A stretch of DNA of 29,683 bases from Planctomycetia bacterium. Lineage in GTDB: Bacteria; Planctomycetota; UBA1135; GCA-002686595. This document shows positions 10,429 through 16,885 of this stretch, piece by piece (the stretch's first letter is position 1; each line of letters begins with the position of its first letter). The notes below the pieces were generated by a model, which saw only the letters and a program-made list of their open reading frames with translations, did no database searches and was not told the DNA's origin. The stretch is from the NCBI GenBank assembly GCA_005778045.1, contig SXKQ01000201.1, positions 1-29,683 of the forward strand. The letters run 5' to 3'. The position numbers were made by a program, and so were the translations under genes.

Positions 10429-10824
10429 ATGAGCGCCCCTCGCCCCCACCCGCACTTCAACGACAAGGGAACCCTCGACTGGCACACGAGCTGGAAGGAC
10501 GCGCTCGCGAGCGCCAAGGCCCAGGGCAAGCTCATCTTCGTCGAGTTCGGCCGCGAGGCCTGAGGCCAGTGCCGCGCCCTCGTGCAGGGCGTCGTCCCCC
10601 ACCCCGAGATCGCTCCCTTGCTCCAACAGCACTTCGTAGGGCTCGCGTCCGACTGCGATGACGCCGAGCACGAGGTCGAGGTCCTCGCGGGCCAACTCGA
10701 GGACGCCTACATGCTGCCCTTCGTCCTGTTCGCGGACGCCGACGGCCGCTTCCTCGGCGGCAACTCGGGCGCGATCAACCCGCTGTACTTCAAGCGCACC
10801 CTCGAGAAGCTCGTCCAGAAATGA
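10429..10824 (+). CDS. Probable selenocysteine-containing thioredoxin-like protein (in-frame TGA at 10561-10563)
   Basis: The frame opened by ATG at 10429 meets TGA at codon 45 and continues in the same frame, uninterrupted, to a TGA at 10822-10824: 131 residues if codon 45 is read as selenocysteine. The upstream half (WKDALASAKAQGKLIFVEFG) is the first helix and strand of a thioredoxin fold. The TGA then falls exactly at the first redox position of a CxxC motif (EA-U-GQ-C, U45/C48). The downstream half (PFVLFADADGRFLGG) supplies the cis-Pro strand and hairpin. A stem-loop with SECIS-like geometry starts 11 bases after the TGA. The true stop overlaps the ATG of the next gene, so coupling is possible only if the TGA is decoded. 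Alternatives are a nonsense-mutated CxxC pseudogene or a sequencing error. Sec machinery genes are not in this window. The redox substrate is unknown. Confidence 0.82.
10574..10592 (+). promoter_or_regulatory. SECIS-like stem-loop downstream of the in-frame TGA
   Basis: GCGCCCT (10574-10580) pairs with AGGGCGT (10586-10592): six Watson-Crick pairs plus one G-U. The pairs close a 5-base loop CGTGC whose second base is G. Seventeen bases separate the TGA from the loop. Bacterial SECIS elements sit directly after the UGA and carry a G among the first two loop bases at about this distance, so the geometry fits. In GC-rich DNA short hairpins arise often by chance, so this supports the call but does not prove it. 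Confidence 0.6.
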
Positions 10825-11990
10825 CCCAGCCCTTCCAGCCGCCCGCACGCACGCTCCTCGGCCCCGGCCCGTCGGACGTAGCCCCGTCAGTCTCGCGCGC
10901 TCTCGCCGCGCCGACCTTGGGGCACCTCGATCCGAAGCTGCTCGGCTGCATGGACGAGCTGCGCGGGCTCCTGCGCCCCGTGTTCGGCGCGAGCCATCCG
11001 GCCACGTTCCTCGTCTCGGGCACGGGCACGGCCGGCATGGAAGCGGTACTCGCCAACCTGATCGAGCCCGGGGAAGTCGTGCTCGTCCCCGTCCACGGCT
11101 ACTTCGGAGCCCGCATCGCGGAGATCGCGGCCCGCTGCGGCGCTGACGTCGTGCGCGTCGACGGCGAGTGGGGCCGCGCGAGCGAGCCGGCGCGCGCGCG
11201 TGCCGCTCTCGGCGGCAGGCAGCCCAAGCTCGTCGCGGTGGTCCATGCCGAGACCTCGACCGGCGTGCGCCAAGACCTCGCGCCATGGAGTGCGCTCGCC
11301 CGCGAGCATGGCGCGCTGTTCGTGACCGACACGGTCACTTCGCTCGGCTGCATTCCGATCGGCATCGACGCCCACGACATCGACGGCGCCTGGTCCTGCA
11401 CCCAAAAGGGACTGTCCTGCGCGAGCGGCATGTCTCCCGTCACGTTCTCGCCACGCGCCGTCGAACGCATGCGGGCTCGCAGTCGCAAGGTGCAGAGCTT
11501 CTACCTCGACCTCGGCCTGCTGCTCGACTACTGGGACGGCGCGCACATCTACCACCACACGATCTCGTCGAACCTGATCTACGGCGTGCATGAGGCGTTG
11601 CGGCTCATCCAAGAGGAAGGACTCGAGGCGCGCTTTGCGCGCACGGCGCTGGTCTCGCGCGCGGCCTGCGCGGGCTTCGAGGCGCTCGGGCTCGAGCTGC
11701 TCGTCCCCGCCGCCGAACGCCTGCCCCAGCTGCTCGCGGTGCGGATCCCCGAGGGCGTCGACGACGTGCGCGTGCGCACGCGCCTGCTGCAGCAGTTCGA
11801 CCTCGAGATCGGCGGAGGTCTCGGCGCACTCAAGGGCAAGCTGTGGCGCGTGGGACTCATGGGGCACGGCGCGACGCGTCGCAACGTGCTGTTCCTGCTC
11901 GCGACCTTGCGCACCTGCCTCGAGGGCGAGGGCTTCCGGCCGAAGGGCGACGGAGCCACCGCCGCCGACTCGATCTTCGGGGGACGTTAG
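10821..11990 (+). CDS. Class V PLP aminotransferase, alanine/serine-glyoxylate type
   Basis: This 389-residue protein is a fold-type I PLP enzyme of the AGXT/SgaA/PucG group. These enzymes move an amino group between alanine or serine (or ureidoglycine) and glyoxylate. The N-terminal LLGPGPSDVAP motif, the FLVSGTGTAGMEAVLANLIEPGE cofactor-phosphate region, D170 in TDTVTSLG (pyridine-nitrogen Asp) and the Schiff-base lysine K196 in SCTQKGLSC are all present. So is the C-terminal small domain with RVGLMGH. HAETSTGV precedes the Asp, as in the family. The ATG overlaps the stop of the preceding thioredoxin-like gene (ATGA), and the next gene starts 6 bases after its stop. The exact substrate cannot be told from sequence; alanine-glyoxylate is the default, serine-glyoxylate or a purine-pathway role is possible. 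Confidence 0.93.
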   Translation: MTQPFQPPARTLLGPGPSDVAPSVSRALAAPTLGHLDPKLLGCMDELRGLLRPVFGASHPATFLVSGTGTAGMEAVLANLIEPGEVVLVPVHGYFGARIAEIAARCGADVVRVDGEWGRASEPARARAALGGRQPKLVAVVHAETSTGVRQDLAPWSALAREHGALFVTDTVTSLGCIPIGIDAHDIDGAWSCTQKGLSCASGMSPVTFSPRAVERMRARSRKVQSFYLDLGLLLDYWDGAHIYHHTISSNLIYGVHEALRLIQEEGLEARFARTALVSRAACAGFEALGLELLVPAAERLPQLLAVRIPEGVDDVRVRTRLLQQFDLEIGGGLGALKGKLWRVGLMGHGATRRNVLFLLATLRTCLEGEGFRPKGDGATAADSIFGGR

Positions 11991-11996
11991 CGCCCC

Positions 11997-14843
11997 ATGA
12001 GCTCTCCGCGTCGCTCGCTGTGGGCTGCGGCCCTCTTGTTTGTGCTCTCAGGGCTCACGGGCCTCGTATACGAGACCGTCTGGTTCAAGCGCCTCGGCCA
12101 CGCCTGGGGCAGCTCTTCGCTGGCGATGGCGAGCGTCGTCGCGACGTTCCTGTGCGGTCTCGGACTCGGCGCCTGGATCGGGGGGCGCATCGCGGATCGC
12201 TCGCGGCGACCGTTGGCGCTGTACGGCTGGTGCGAGCTCGGCATCGCTGCGCTCGCGCTGCTCGTGCCCTTCGAGTTTCACTGGCTGCTCGAGAGCGCTG
12301 CCCCACTCGCCCATGAGCTCTCGGACTCGCCGGTCCTGCTCGTGGGCTTGCGCTTCGCGCTCACGTTCCTCGTCATCGGTCCACCGTGCGTGCTCATGGG
12401 AGCGACGCTGCCGCTGCTCACGCGCCAGTTCGCGGCCCAAGGCCTGTCACTCGGCGCGTCCGCGGCCTGGCTCTACGCCTTCAACGCCCTCGGCGCCGCC
12501 GCAGGCGCCTGGCTCGCGGGCTTCTTCCTGCTCGAGCAGTTCGGTCTGGGCTGGACCAACGGTCTCGCGGCCGCCGTGAACGCGGCGGTCGGCCTTGCGG
12601 CGCTCGCGCTGGCGCGCACCGTCGAGACTTCGGACGCACCGGACGTCGAGCCCACGACACTCGAAGTCGAGGAGGTCTCTCCGCGCTCGCTGCAATTGGC
12701 CGCGCTCGGAAGCGGCGTGGCATCGATCACGCTGCAGATGCTGTGGGCGCGAGAGCTCGCGCTGCTCCTCGGCGGCACGACCTACGCATTCAGTGCCACG
12801 CTCGCGATCTTCATCCTCGGCATCGGGCTCGGAAGTTTATGGTTCCGCCTCGGCTTCTCCGAGCGCCCGCGGCTCGAAAAGCTCGTCAGCCTCGCGGCGG
12901 CGCTCGTGGTGCTCGCGACGCTCGGCGGCCTCGCTCTGGAGCCCGGCCTCGCGCGCGCCGTCGGCTACCTTCGCGACGGGCGCGGCGACGGCGGCTTCAA
13001 CGCGGCGCTGTGCGCCTCGACGGCCGCGGTCCTGCAGCTCCTGCCCACCGTCGGCATGGGCCTCCTGTTCCCCGCGCTCGTGCAGCTCTCGCGCCAAGGC
13101 GCAGCGCGCGCGGGCCACGCAGTCGGTGCACTCTACGCGTGGAACACCGCCGGATCGCTCGCGGGCGCCGCCTGCGGCGCGCTGCTGCTCCTGCCCGCCC
13201 TCGGGAGCTTCTGGACCTTCCGTGCGGCGCTGCTCGTGTACGCGCTCCTGCCGCTCCTGCTCTTCCGCGCCCGCGTCTTCGCCGTCGCGACCTCGATCGC
13301 CTGCGCCACGGTGCTGCTCTCCGACTGGCGCCTGCCTGATCCACTCGACACCAATGTCGGCAGCTATATGTACGGGCCGACCACTCCCGACGACGTGCGC
13401 GCCACGATGCGGCCGGTGTTCTTCGAGGAGGGCGCCAACTGCAACGTGCTCGTGCTGCAGGGTGAGAAGCTCGCGCTCGAAGGCGGCGCGAAGCCCGAGG
13501 AGTTCTTCAACCTGCGCTCGAACGGCAAGGTCGACGCCTCGACGGGCGAGGACATGCCGACGCAGCTCGGTATCACGTGGGTGCCGCAGTTCCTGCGTCC
13601 GGCCGCGCGCAACGTGCTCGTGATCGGCATGGGCTCGGGAACGACCGCAGGCGCCGCCGCGCTGCTGCCCGGCACTCAGGTCACGGTATGCGAGATCGAG
13701 CGCGGCGTGATCGAGTCGACGCGCTGGTTCGAGGGCGTCAACCACCGGCCCCTCGAGCGCGACAACGTGCGGGTCGTCGTCGACGACGGCCGCAGCTTCC
13801 TGCAGGGACACCCCGGCGGCTGGGACATCATCGTCAGCGAGCCTTCGAACCCGTGGATCGCGGGCGTCGCCAACCTGTTCACGGAGGAGTACTACCGCAC
13901 GGCCCAGCTCAAGCTCGCGTCGGGTGGGATGCTCGCACAGTGGCTGCAGACGTACTCGTTCGATGCGGAGGACTACGCACTTGTCGTGCGCACCGTGCAG
14001 CGCGTGTTCCCGCGCTGCGCGTTCCTGCGACTTGGGCACTACGACACGCTGATCCTCGCCAGCGAGGCCGAGATCTTCCCCGACGCGGCGACGCTCGACC
14101 GCACCCAGCGCAAGGTCGACGCGCTGCCGGACGTCGTCGCGGACCTCGAGCGGCACTTCGGCACGCGCGACGTGCGCTCGCTGGTCCTGCAGCGCCTGTG
14201 GCTCGACGAGCGCGGTCTCGCGCGCTTCACTGCCACGTTCGGCGGCAGCGACCTCAACACCGACCTCAACATGCGGCTCGAGTTCGCCGCGCCACGCCGG
14301 CTGTTCGGCGAGCTGACCGACCCTGCCGAGCGCACGTTCAAGCTCTTGATGCAGTCGGCGGACAACACGCTCCACCCAAACCTTTTTACGCGCTGGCGCT
14401 GCGGACCCGAGCAGCTGCCGGCCCTCAAGGAGCTGAAGTCCAGCATGCTCCGAGCCGAGGCCGTGGCTCCGGCCTTCGCGGTGGTCGCGCTGGGCCTCGC
14501 CTACGCCGACGAGGACGGAGAGCTCGTCGCGGACCGCCTCCTGCTCGACGGCACCATCCCTCCGGACGAGTTCCGCGAGCAGGTCACGCGCCTCGCCTCC
14601 AGCGCGCCCATGGAGGCGCTGCGCCTCGGGCATCAGCTCAGCGAGCTCGGGCAGCACAACGCCGCGCGCGTGGTGTTCGAGCTGCTCGCCGAGCGCTTTG
14701 CGAGCTCAGCGACGGCATGGCACGGGCTATCCGTGCAGCAGCGGAGCCTCGGAGACGGCGCGGCCGCGGACGTGTCTCTCGCGCGTGCCCGCGAACTCGA
14801 CCCGCTCCACGACCGCTTGCTGCAATTGCCGGAAGCTCGCTAG
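11997..14843 (+). CDS. MFS-like membrane protein fused to a spermidine-synthase-like domain
   Basis: This is a 948-residue fusion. Roughly the first 440 residues are hydrophobic, with many membrane segments. Short charged loops such as GLGAWIGGRIADRSRRPLALYG and PCVLMGATLPLLTRQF are typical of the fused MFS/spermidine-synthase group. A cytosolic-type Rossmann methyltransferase-like domain follows: NVLVIGMGSGTTAGAAAL (about 538-555), VCEIERGVIE (about 563-572), VVVDDGRSFL (about 592-601) and IIVSEPSNPWIAGVANLFTEEYY (about 612-634). The last 200 residues are helical and Ala/Leu-rich, TPR-like near the end. The domain keeps the SAM/dcSAM-fold glycine loop, but the substrate of such fusions is not established, so polyamine synthesis is only a name-based guess. 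It starts 6 bases after the aminotransferase gene. Its TAG overlaps the TAG of the convergent gene in CTAG. Confidence 0.88.
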   Translation: MSSPRRSLWAAALLFVLSGLTGLVYETVWFKRLGHAWGSSSLAMASVVATFLCGLGLGAWIGGRIADRSRRPLALYGWCELGIAALALLVPFEFHWLLESAAPLAHELSDSPVLLVGLRFALTFLVIGPPCVLMGATLPLLTRQFAAQGLSLGASAAWLYAFNALGAAAGAWLAGFFLLEQFGLGWTNGLAAAVNAAVGLAALALARTVETSDAPDVEPTTLEVEEVSPRSLQLAALGSGVASITLQMLWARELALLLGGTTYAFSATLAIFILGIGLGSLWFRLGFSERPRLEKLVSLAAALVVLATLGGLALEPGLARAVGYLRDGRGDGGFNAALCASTAAVLQLLPTVGMGLLFPALVQLSRQGAARAGHAVGALYAWNTAGSLAGAACGALLLLPALGSFWTFRAALLVYALLPLLLFRARVFAVATSIACATVLLSDWRLPDPLDTNVGSYMYGPTTPDDVRATMRPVFFEEGANCNVLVLQGEKLALEGGAKPEEFFNLRSNGKVDASTGEDMPTQLGITWVPQFLRPAARNVLVIGMGSGTTAGAAALLPGTQVTVCEIERGVIESTRWFEGVNHRPLERDNVRVVVDDGRSFLQGHPGGWDIIVSEPSNPWIAGVANLFTEEYYRTAQLKLASGGMLAQWLQTYSFDAEDYALVVRTVQRVFPRCAFLRLGHYDTLILASEAEIFPDAATLDRTQRKVDALPDVVADLERHFGTRDVRSLVLQRLWLDERGLARFTATFGGSDLNTDLNMRLEFAAPRRLFGELTDPAERTFKLLMQSADNTLHPNLFTRWRCGPEQLPALKELKSSMLRAEAVAPAFAVVALGLAYADEDGELVADRLLLDGTIPPDEFREQVTRLASSAPMEALRLGHQLSELGQHNAARVVFELLAERFASSATAWHGLSVQQRSLGDGAAADVSLARARELDPLHDRLLQLPEAR

Positions 14844-16150
14844 CGCGCACGCGCCTTGGCGTTGGCGAGCAACGACTCGAGCAGTGCGAGCTCCGCCGTA
14901 TCGGTGAGTTCCTTGCGCGCGCGCGCGACGAGCTCCTCCTGCAGGTTTCCGAGTCCCCCGCGTGTCGCCGCTCCCGCGAGCATGACGAAGGCCGCCGGGC
15001 GACGATCGACACCGAGCACGACCGCGCACAGGGCGCTTGCGTCCGGCCCACGACCGGTGGCGGCGAGCGCCTCGACGTGCATCGACGCCGCAACGAGTGT
15101 CGACGTGCGCCGCAACTCGAACGGATCGATGCCCTTGGGCTCGGGGGCGGGCTGGCCTTCCTTGGCCGCCTTCTCTGCCTCAGCGGCCACGCGCACGAGC
15201 TCCTCAGCCAAAACGCGATAGCGGGCATCGAAGTCAGTGAGAAACGCCGGTCGCCCGGCGAGAAACTCCTCGAAGCGTCGCTCGCGGAACAGACTCTGCG
15301 CGACCAGGTCCGAGAAGCTCGCGGCGAGTACCTCGGGCGCGACGTTGCCCTTGGCCTTGAGCGCGCGCCAAGTCTCGAGTTGCTTCTCGGGAGCCAACAG
15401 CGCGAAGTTCAGCGCCGCGAGGTCGAGCGCCAGCTCGAGCCGCGCATCGCCTTCCTTCGGCTCCAGCAAGCGGGCCGCGAGCGCGTCCCGTCTCGTCACG
15501 AGCTCCTTGCGCACCGGCTTCATGCGGTTCGCCATCTGCCCGAGCTTGTAGATCGTCGCTTCGCGGCGCATCTGCACGAACTCAGGCTCGTTCGCGCCGT
15601 TGTCCCAGGCCCACAGGAAGTGCTCGATGGCGCGCTCGTGCAGGAGCACGTCGATGTAGCAATCGCCGAGCAGTGCACGCGCGAGCGCGCTCTCCGGGTT
15701 CTGCTTCACGCGCGCGCGTGCCGGCGCCATGAAGTCCACGTGCTTGAGCATCGGCTGAATCCCGGCCATGAGCAGGCGCGGCTCGAGGGCACCCGTCCAG
15801 CGCTCGACCTCGCCGAGCCCGGCGGTGCACAGCACTACCGCACCGTCGCCCTCGACGCCGAGCTGGGCCGCGAGCGGCGGCGCGCTGGCGAGATCGAGCC
15901 GCAGCGCCACGGTGCGTGCCTCGAGCCAGCGCACGAGCACGGCGTCGCGCAGGACCGCTGCATCGAAGCCGCGCCCTGCGTCGCTGCGCGAGTCGTAGAA
16001 CCCGATCACAAGCGCGCGCTTCTCCGAGAGCGCCGCCGCTTGCGCGTCCGCGACCGAGACCTGCCGGTAGCCGATCTCCCCGGTCACCGGGGCCGGCACG
16101 GGATTCTGGCCGACGGCCAGAGCGAGGGCGAGCAGAGCGTGGTGCATCAT
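14840..16150 (-). CDS. Secreted protein with CxxC-less thioredoxin-like domain and helical C-terminus
   Basis: This is a 436-residue protein that I cannot assign to a named family. The ATG at 16150 is chosen because GGAG lies 7-10 bases upstream and a short signal-peptide-like segment (MMHHALLALALAVG) follows; a second ATG is adjacent. Residues about 30-130 read as a thioredoxin fold: AQAAALSEKRALVIGFYDSRSDAGRGF, then the helix and strand up to LAAQLGVEGDGAVVLC. The redox CxxC site is replaced by a Cys-free SRSDAG stretch, so disulfide chemistry is not expected. The rest is Ala/Leu/Glu-rich helical sequence, possibly TPR-like, including ARALLGDCYIDVLLHERAIEHFLWAWD. It diverges from the sigma-54-type promoter gene and converges on the fusion gene with overlapping TAG codons. 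An envelope role in protein-protein contact is an inference. Confidence 0.7.
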   Translation of the reverse strand: MMHHALLALALAVGQNPVPAPVTGEIGYRQVSVADAQAAALSEKRALVIGFYDSRSDAGRGFDAAVLRDAVLVRWLEARTVALRLDLASAPPLAAQLGVEGDGAVVLCTAGLGEVERWTGALEPRLLMAGIQPMLKHVDFMAPARARVKQNPESALARALLGDCYIDVLLHERAIEHFLWAWDNGANEPEFVQMRREATIYKLGQMANRMKPVRKELVTRRDALAARLLEPKEGDARLELALDLAALNFALLAPEKQLETWRALKAKGNVAPEVLAASFSDLVAQSLFRERRFEEFLAGRPAFLTDFDARYRVLAEELVRVAAEAEKAAKEGQPAPEPKGIDPFELRRTSTLVAASMHVEALAATGRGPDASALCAVVLGVDRRPAAFVMLAGAATRGGLGNLQEELVARARKELTDTAELALLESLLANAKARAR

Positions 16151-16166
16151 ATGTCTCTCCAAGTAT

Positions 16167-16210
16167 CCCTTACTGACCACCTGCGAGGACAGGTGCAGTA
16201 GCCACAAGGG
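16167..16210. other. Imperfect inverted repeat in a divergent intergenic region
   Basis: CACCTG (16178-16183) and CAGGTG (16190-16195) form a perfect six-base inverted repeat around six bases. It is flanked by TACTG (16171-16175) with CAGTA (16196-16200), and by CCCTT (16167-16171) with AAGGG (16206-16210). It sits about 70-100 bases before the start point predicted from the sigma-54-type promoter at 16242. It could be an activator site, or a leader hairpin of the minus-strand gene starting at 16150. Confidence 0.35.
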
Positions 16211-16223
16211 CTCCGCGGGCCTT

Positions 16224-16239
16224 CCCGGTGTCGACCGGG
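16224..16239. other. Palindrome next to the sigma-54-type promoter
   Basis: CCCGGT (16224-16229), a 4-base spacer GTCG and ACCGGG (16234-16239) form a perfect inverted repeat directly upstream of the TTGGCACG element. It could be an operator or activator site. In DNA this GC-rich such palindromes also occur by chance. Confidence 0.3.
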
Positions 16240-16241
16240 GC

Positions 16242-16257
16242 TTGGCACGGACTTCGC
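16242..16257 (+). promoter_or_regulatory. Sigma-54-type promoter upstream of the small secreted repeat protein
   Basis: TTGGCACGGACTTCGC matches the sigma-54 consensus TGGCACG-N4-TTGC closely: TGGCACG is complete (16243-16249), the -24 GG is at 16244-16245 and the -12 GC is at 16256-16257, with the required 10 bases between them. The only core mismatch is the second T of TTGC. Transcription would begin near 16269, about 54 bases before the ATG at 16323. It would depend on an AAA+ activator, which is not encoded here. Confidence 0.6.
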
Positions 16258-16277
16258 CTTGTCTGCCTGCGGCGTCA

Positions 16278-16295
16278 ACGGGCCCTGAAGCCCGT
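16278..16295 (+). other. Leader hairpin before the small secreted protein
   Basis: ACGGGC (16278-16283) and GCCCGT (16290-16295) pair around a six-base loop CCTGAA, in the predicted 5' leader and some 10 bases upstream of the strong Shine-Dalgarno. It could influence translation or message stability. It is a short GC hairpin, so chance occurrence is possible. Confidence 0.3.
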
Positions 16296-16322
16296 GCCAG
16301 CCCCCCCCGGAAAGGAGTGCCC

Positions 16323-16697
16323 ATGAAGCCCATCGCTCGCCGCGCGCTCGCCCTCGCGACCCTGCTACTCGCACCGCTCCTGCTCGCACCCGCGACCTTC
16401 GCGCACGCGCAACTGGATGTGCACCTACGCACGCCGCGCCGCGCGCCCGTGCCGACGCGCTGCACGGTGCGGGAGTGGATGCCCGGCCATTACGAGACAT
16501 GCCTCGAGCGCGTCTGGGTCCCGGGAATGACACGCCAAGAGTGGCGGCCCGCGCGCCAAGAGTGGCGACTCGACCTGCGCGGCTGTGCGGTGCTCGTGCT
16601 CGTCGAGCCCGGTCGCTGGATCACGGTGACCGAGCCCGGTCGCTTCGAGACGCGCGAGCGACGCGAGTGGATCCCGGGCCACTGGCGAGTGCGCTAG
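16323..16697 (+). CDS. Small secreted protein with W-x-P-G-H-W/Y repeats
   Basis: This is a 124-residue exported protein. The ATG at 16323 has a strong Shine-Dalgarno (AAAGGAG, 5 bases upstream). It begins a clear signal peptide: MKPIARRALA, a long Leu/Ala core, and an AHA-Q cleavage site near residue 30. The mature part is built from Trp-Pro-Gly units: WMPGHYE, WVPG, WIPGHW. It also carries an exact seven-residue repeat of RQEWR type (DNA copies at 16533-16546 and 16554-16567) and two EPGR[W/F] units. Three cysteines lie in the mature region. It resembles the WxxGxW/YxWxPGxW repeat proteins found as small exported proteins in several phyla, whose function is not known. The sigma-54-type promoter suggests conditional expression. 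A large hairpin follows 15 bases after the stop. Confidence 0.8.
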   Translation: MKPIARRALALATLLLAPLLLAPATFAHAQLDVHLRTPRRAPVPTRCTVREWMPGHYETCLERVWVPGMTRQEWRPARQEWRLDLRGCAVLVLVEPGRWITVTEPGRFETRERREWIPGHWRVR

Positions 16698-16712
16698 GGC
16701 GTCCGACGTCGG

Positions 16713-16757
16713 GGGAGCTTCAGGCCGCGGTCCTCACGGACCACGGCGCAAGCTCCC
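16713..16757 (+). terminator. Long hairpin after the small secreted gene (first of two)
   Basis: GGGAGCTT (16713-16720) pairs with AAGCTCCC (16750-16757). Inside, GCCG pairs with CGGC and GGTCC with GGACC around a TCAC loop: about 17 pairs with small interruptions. It starts 15 bases after the stop of the secreted protein, a natural place for termination or 3' end protection, but it has no T-run. It may equally belong to the leader of the downstream EamA gene. Confidence 0.5.
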
Positions 16758-16765
16758 GAGTGGAG

Positions 16766-16796
16766 GGTCCCCTGCGGCACAGTGTCGTAGGGGACC
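16766..16796 (+). other. Uninterrupted 14-pair hairpin upstream of the EamA transporter
   Basis: GGTCCCCTGCGGCA (16766-16779), a CAG loop and TGTCGTAGGGGACC (16783-16796) pair along their whole length: 14 consecutive pairs, two of them G-U. It follows the preceding hairpin by only 8 bases and ends 89 bases before the EamA start. The G-U pairs mean it pairs better as plus-strand RNA than as DNA palindrome, which hints at an RNA element. No known riboswitch class is recognised. Confidence 0.5.
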
Positions 16797-16885
16797 GATT
16801 CGTCCGCGTCGCGCGGGGCATGCAAGTGGGACATAGCTGTGGGATGCTTCCTGCTGCGCTGTCGCCGCCAGCGAGCCGAGCGTCC

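Noticed and set aside
10429..10563. 44-residue peptide ending at the TGA, with the 3' part as a separate gene or a pseudogene
   Set aside because: The two parts form one thioredoxin fold in one frame, the TGA sits precisely at the CxxC position, a SECIS-like stem follows, and the 3' stop is coupled to the next gene. A pseudogene remains possible but is less likely.
12837..14657. 606-codon minus-strand frame opposite the fusion gene
   Set aside because: Same reason: the opposite strand has recognisable motifs, this one only Glu/Arg/Leu bias.
13577..16201. Long plus-strand frame crossing the fusion gene and the convergent secreted gene
   Set aside because: It crosses two supported genes in other frames and codes a low-complexity Arg-rich product.
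16698..16885. A known riboswitch class before the EamA gene
   Set aside because: Two hairpins are real by sequence, but I could not match any known aptamer's conserved core, so no ligand is claimed.
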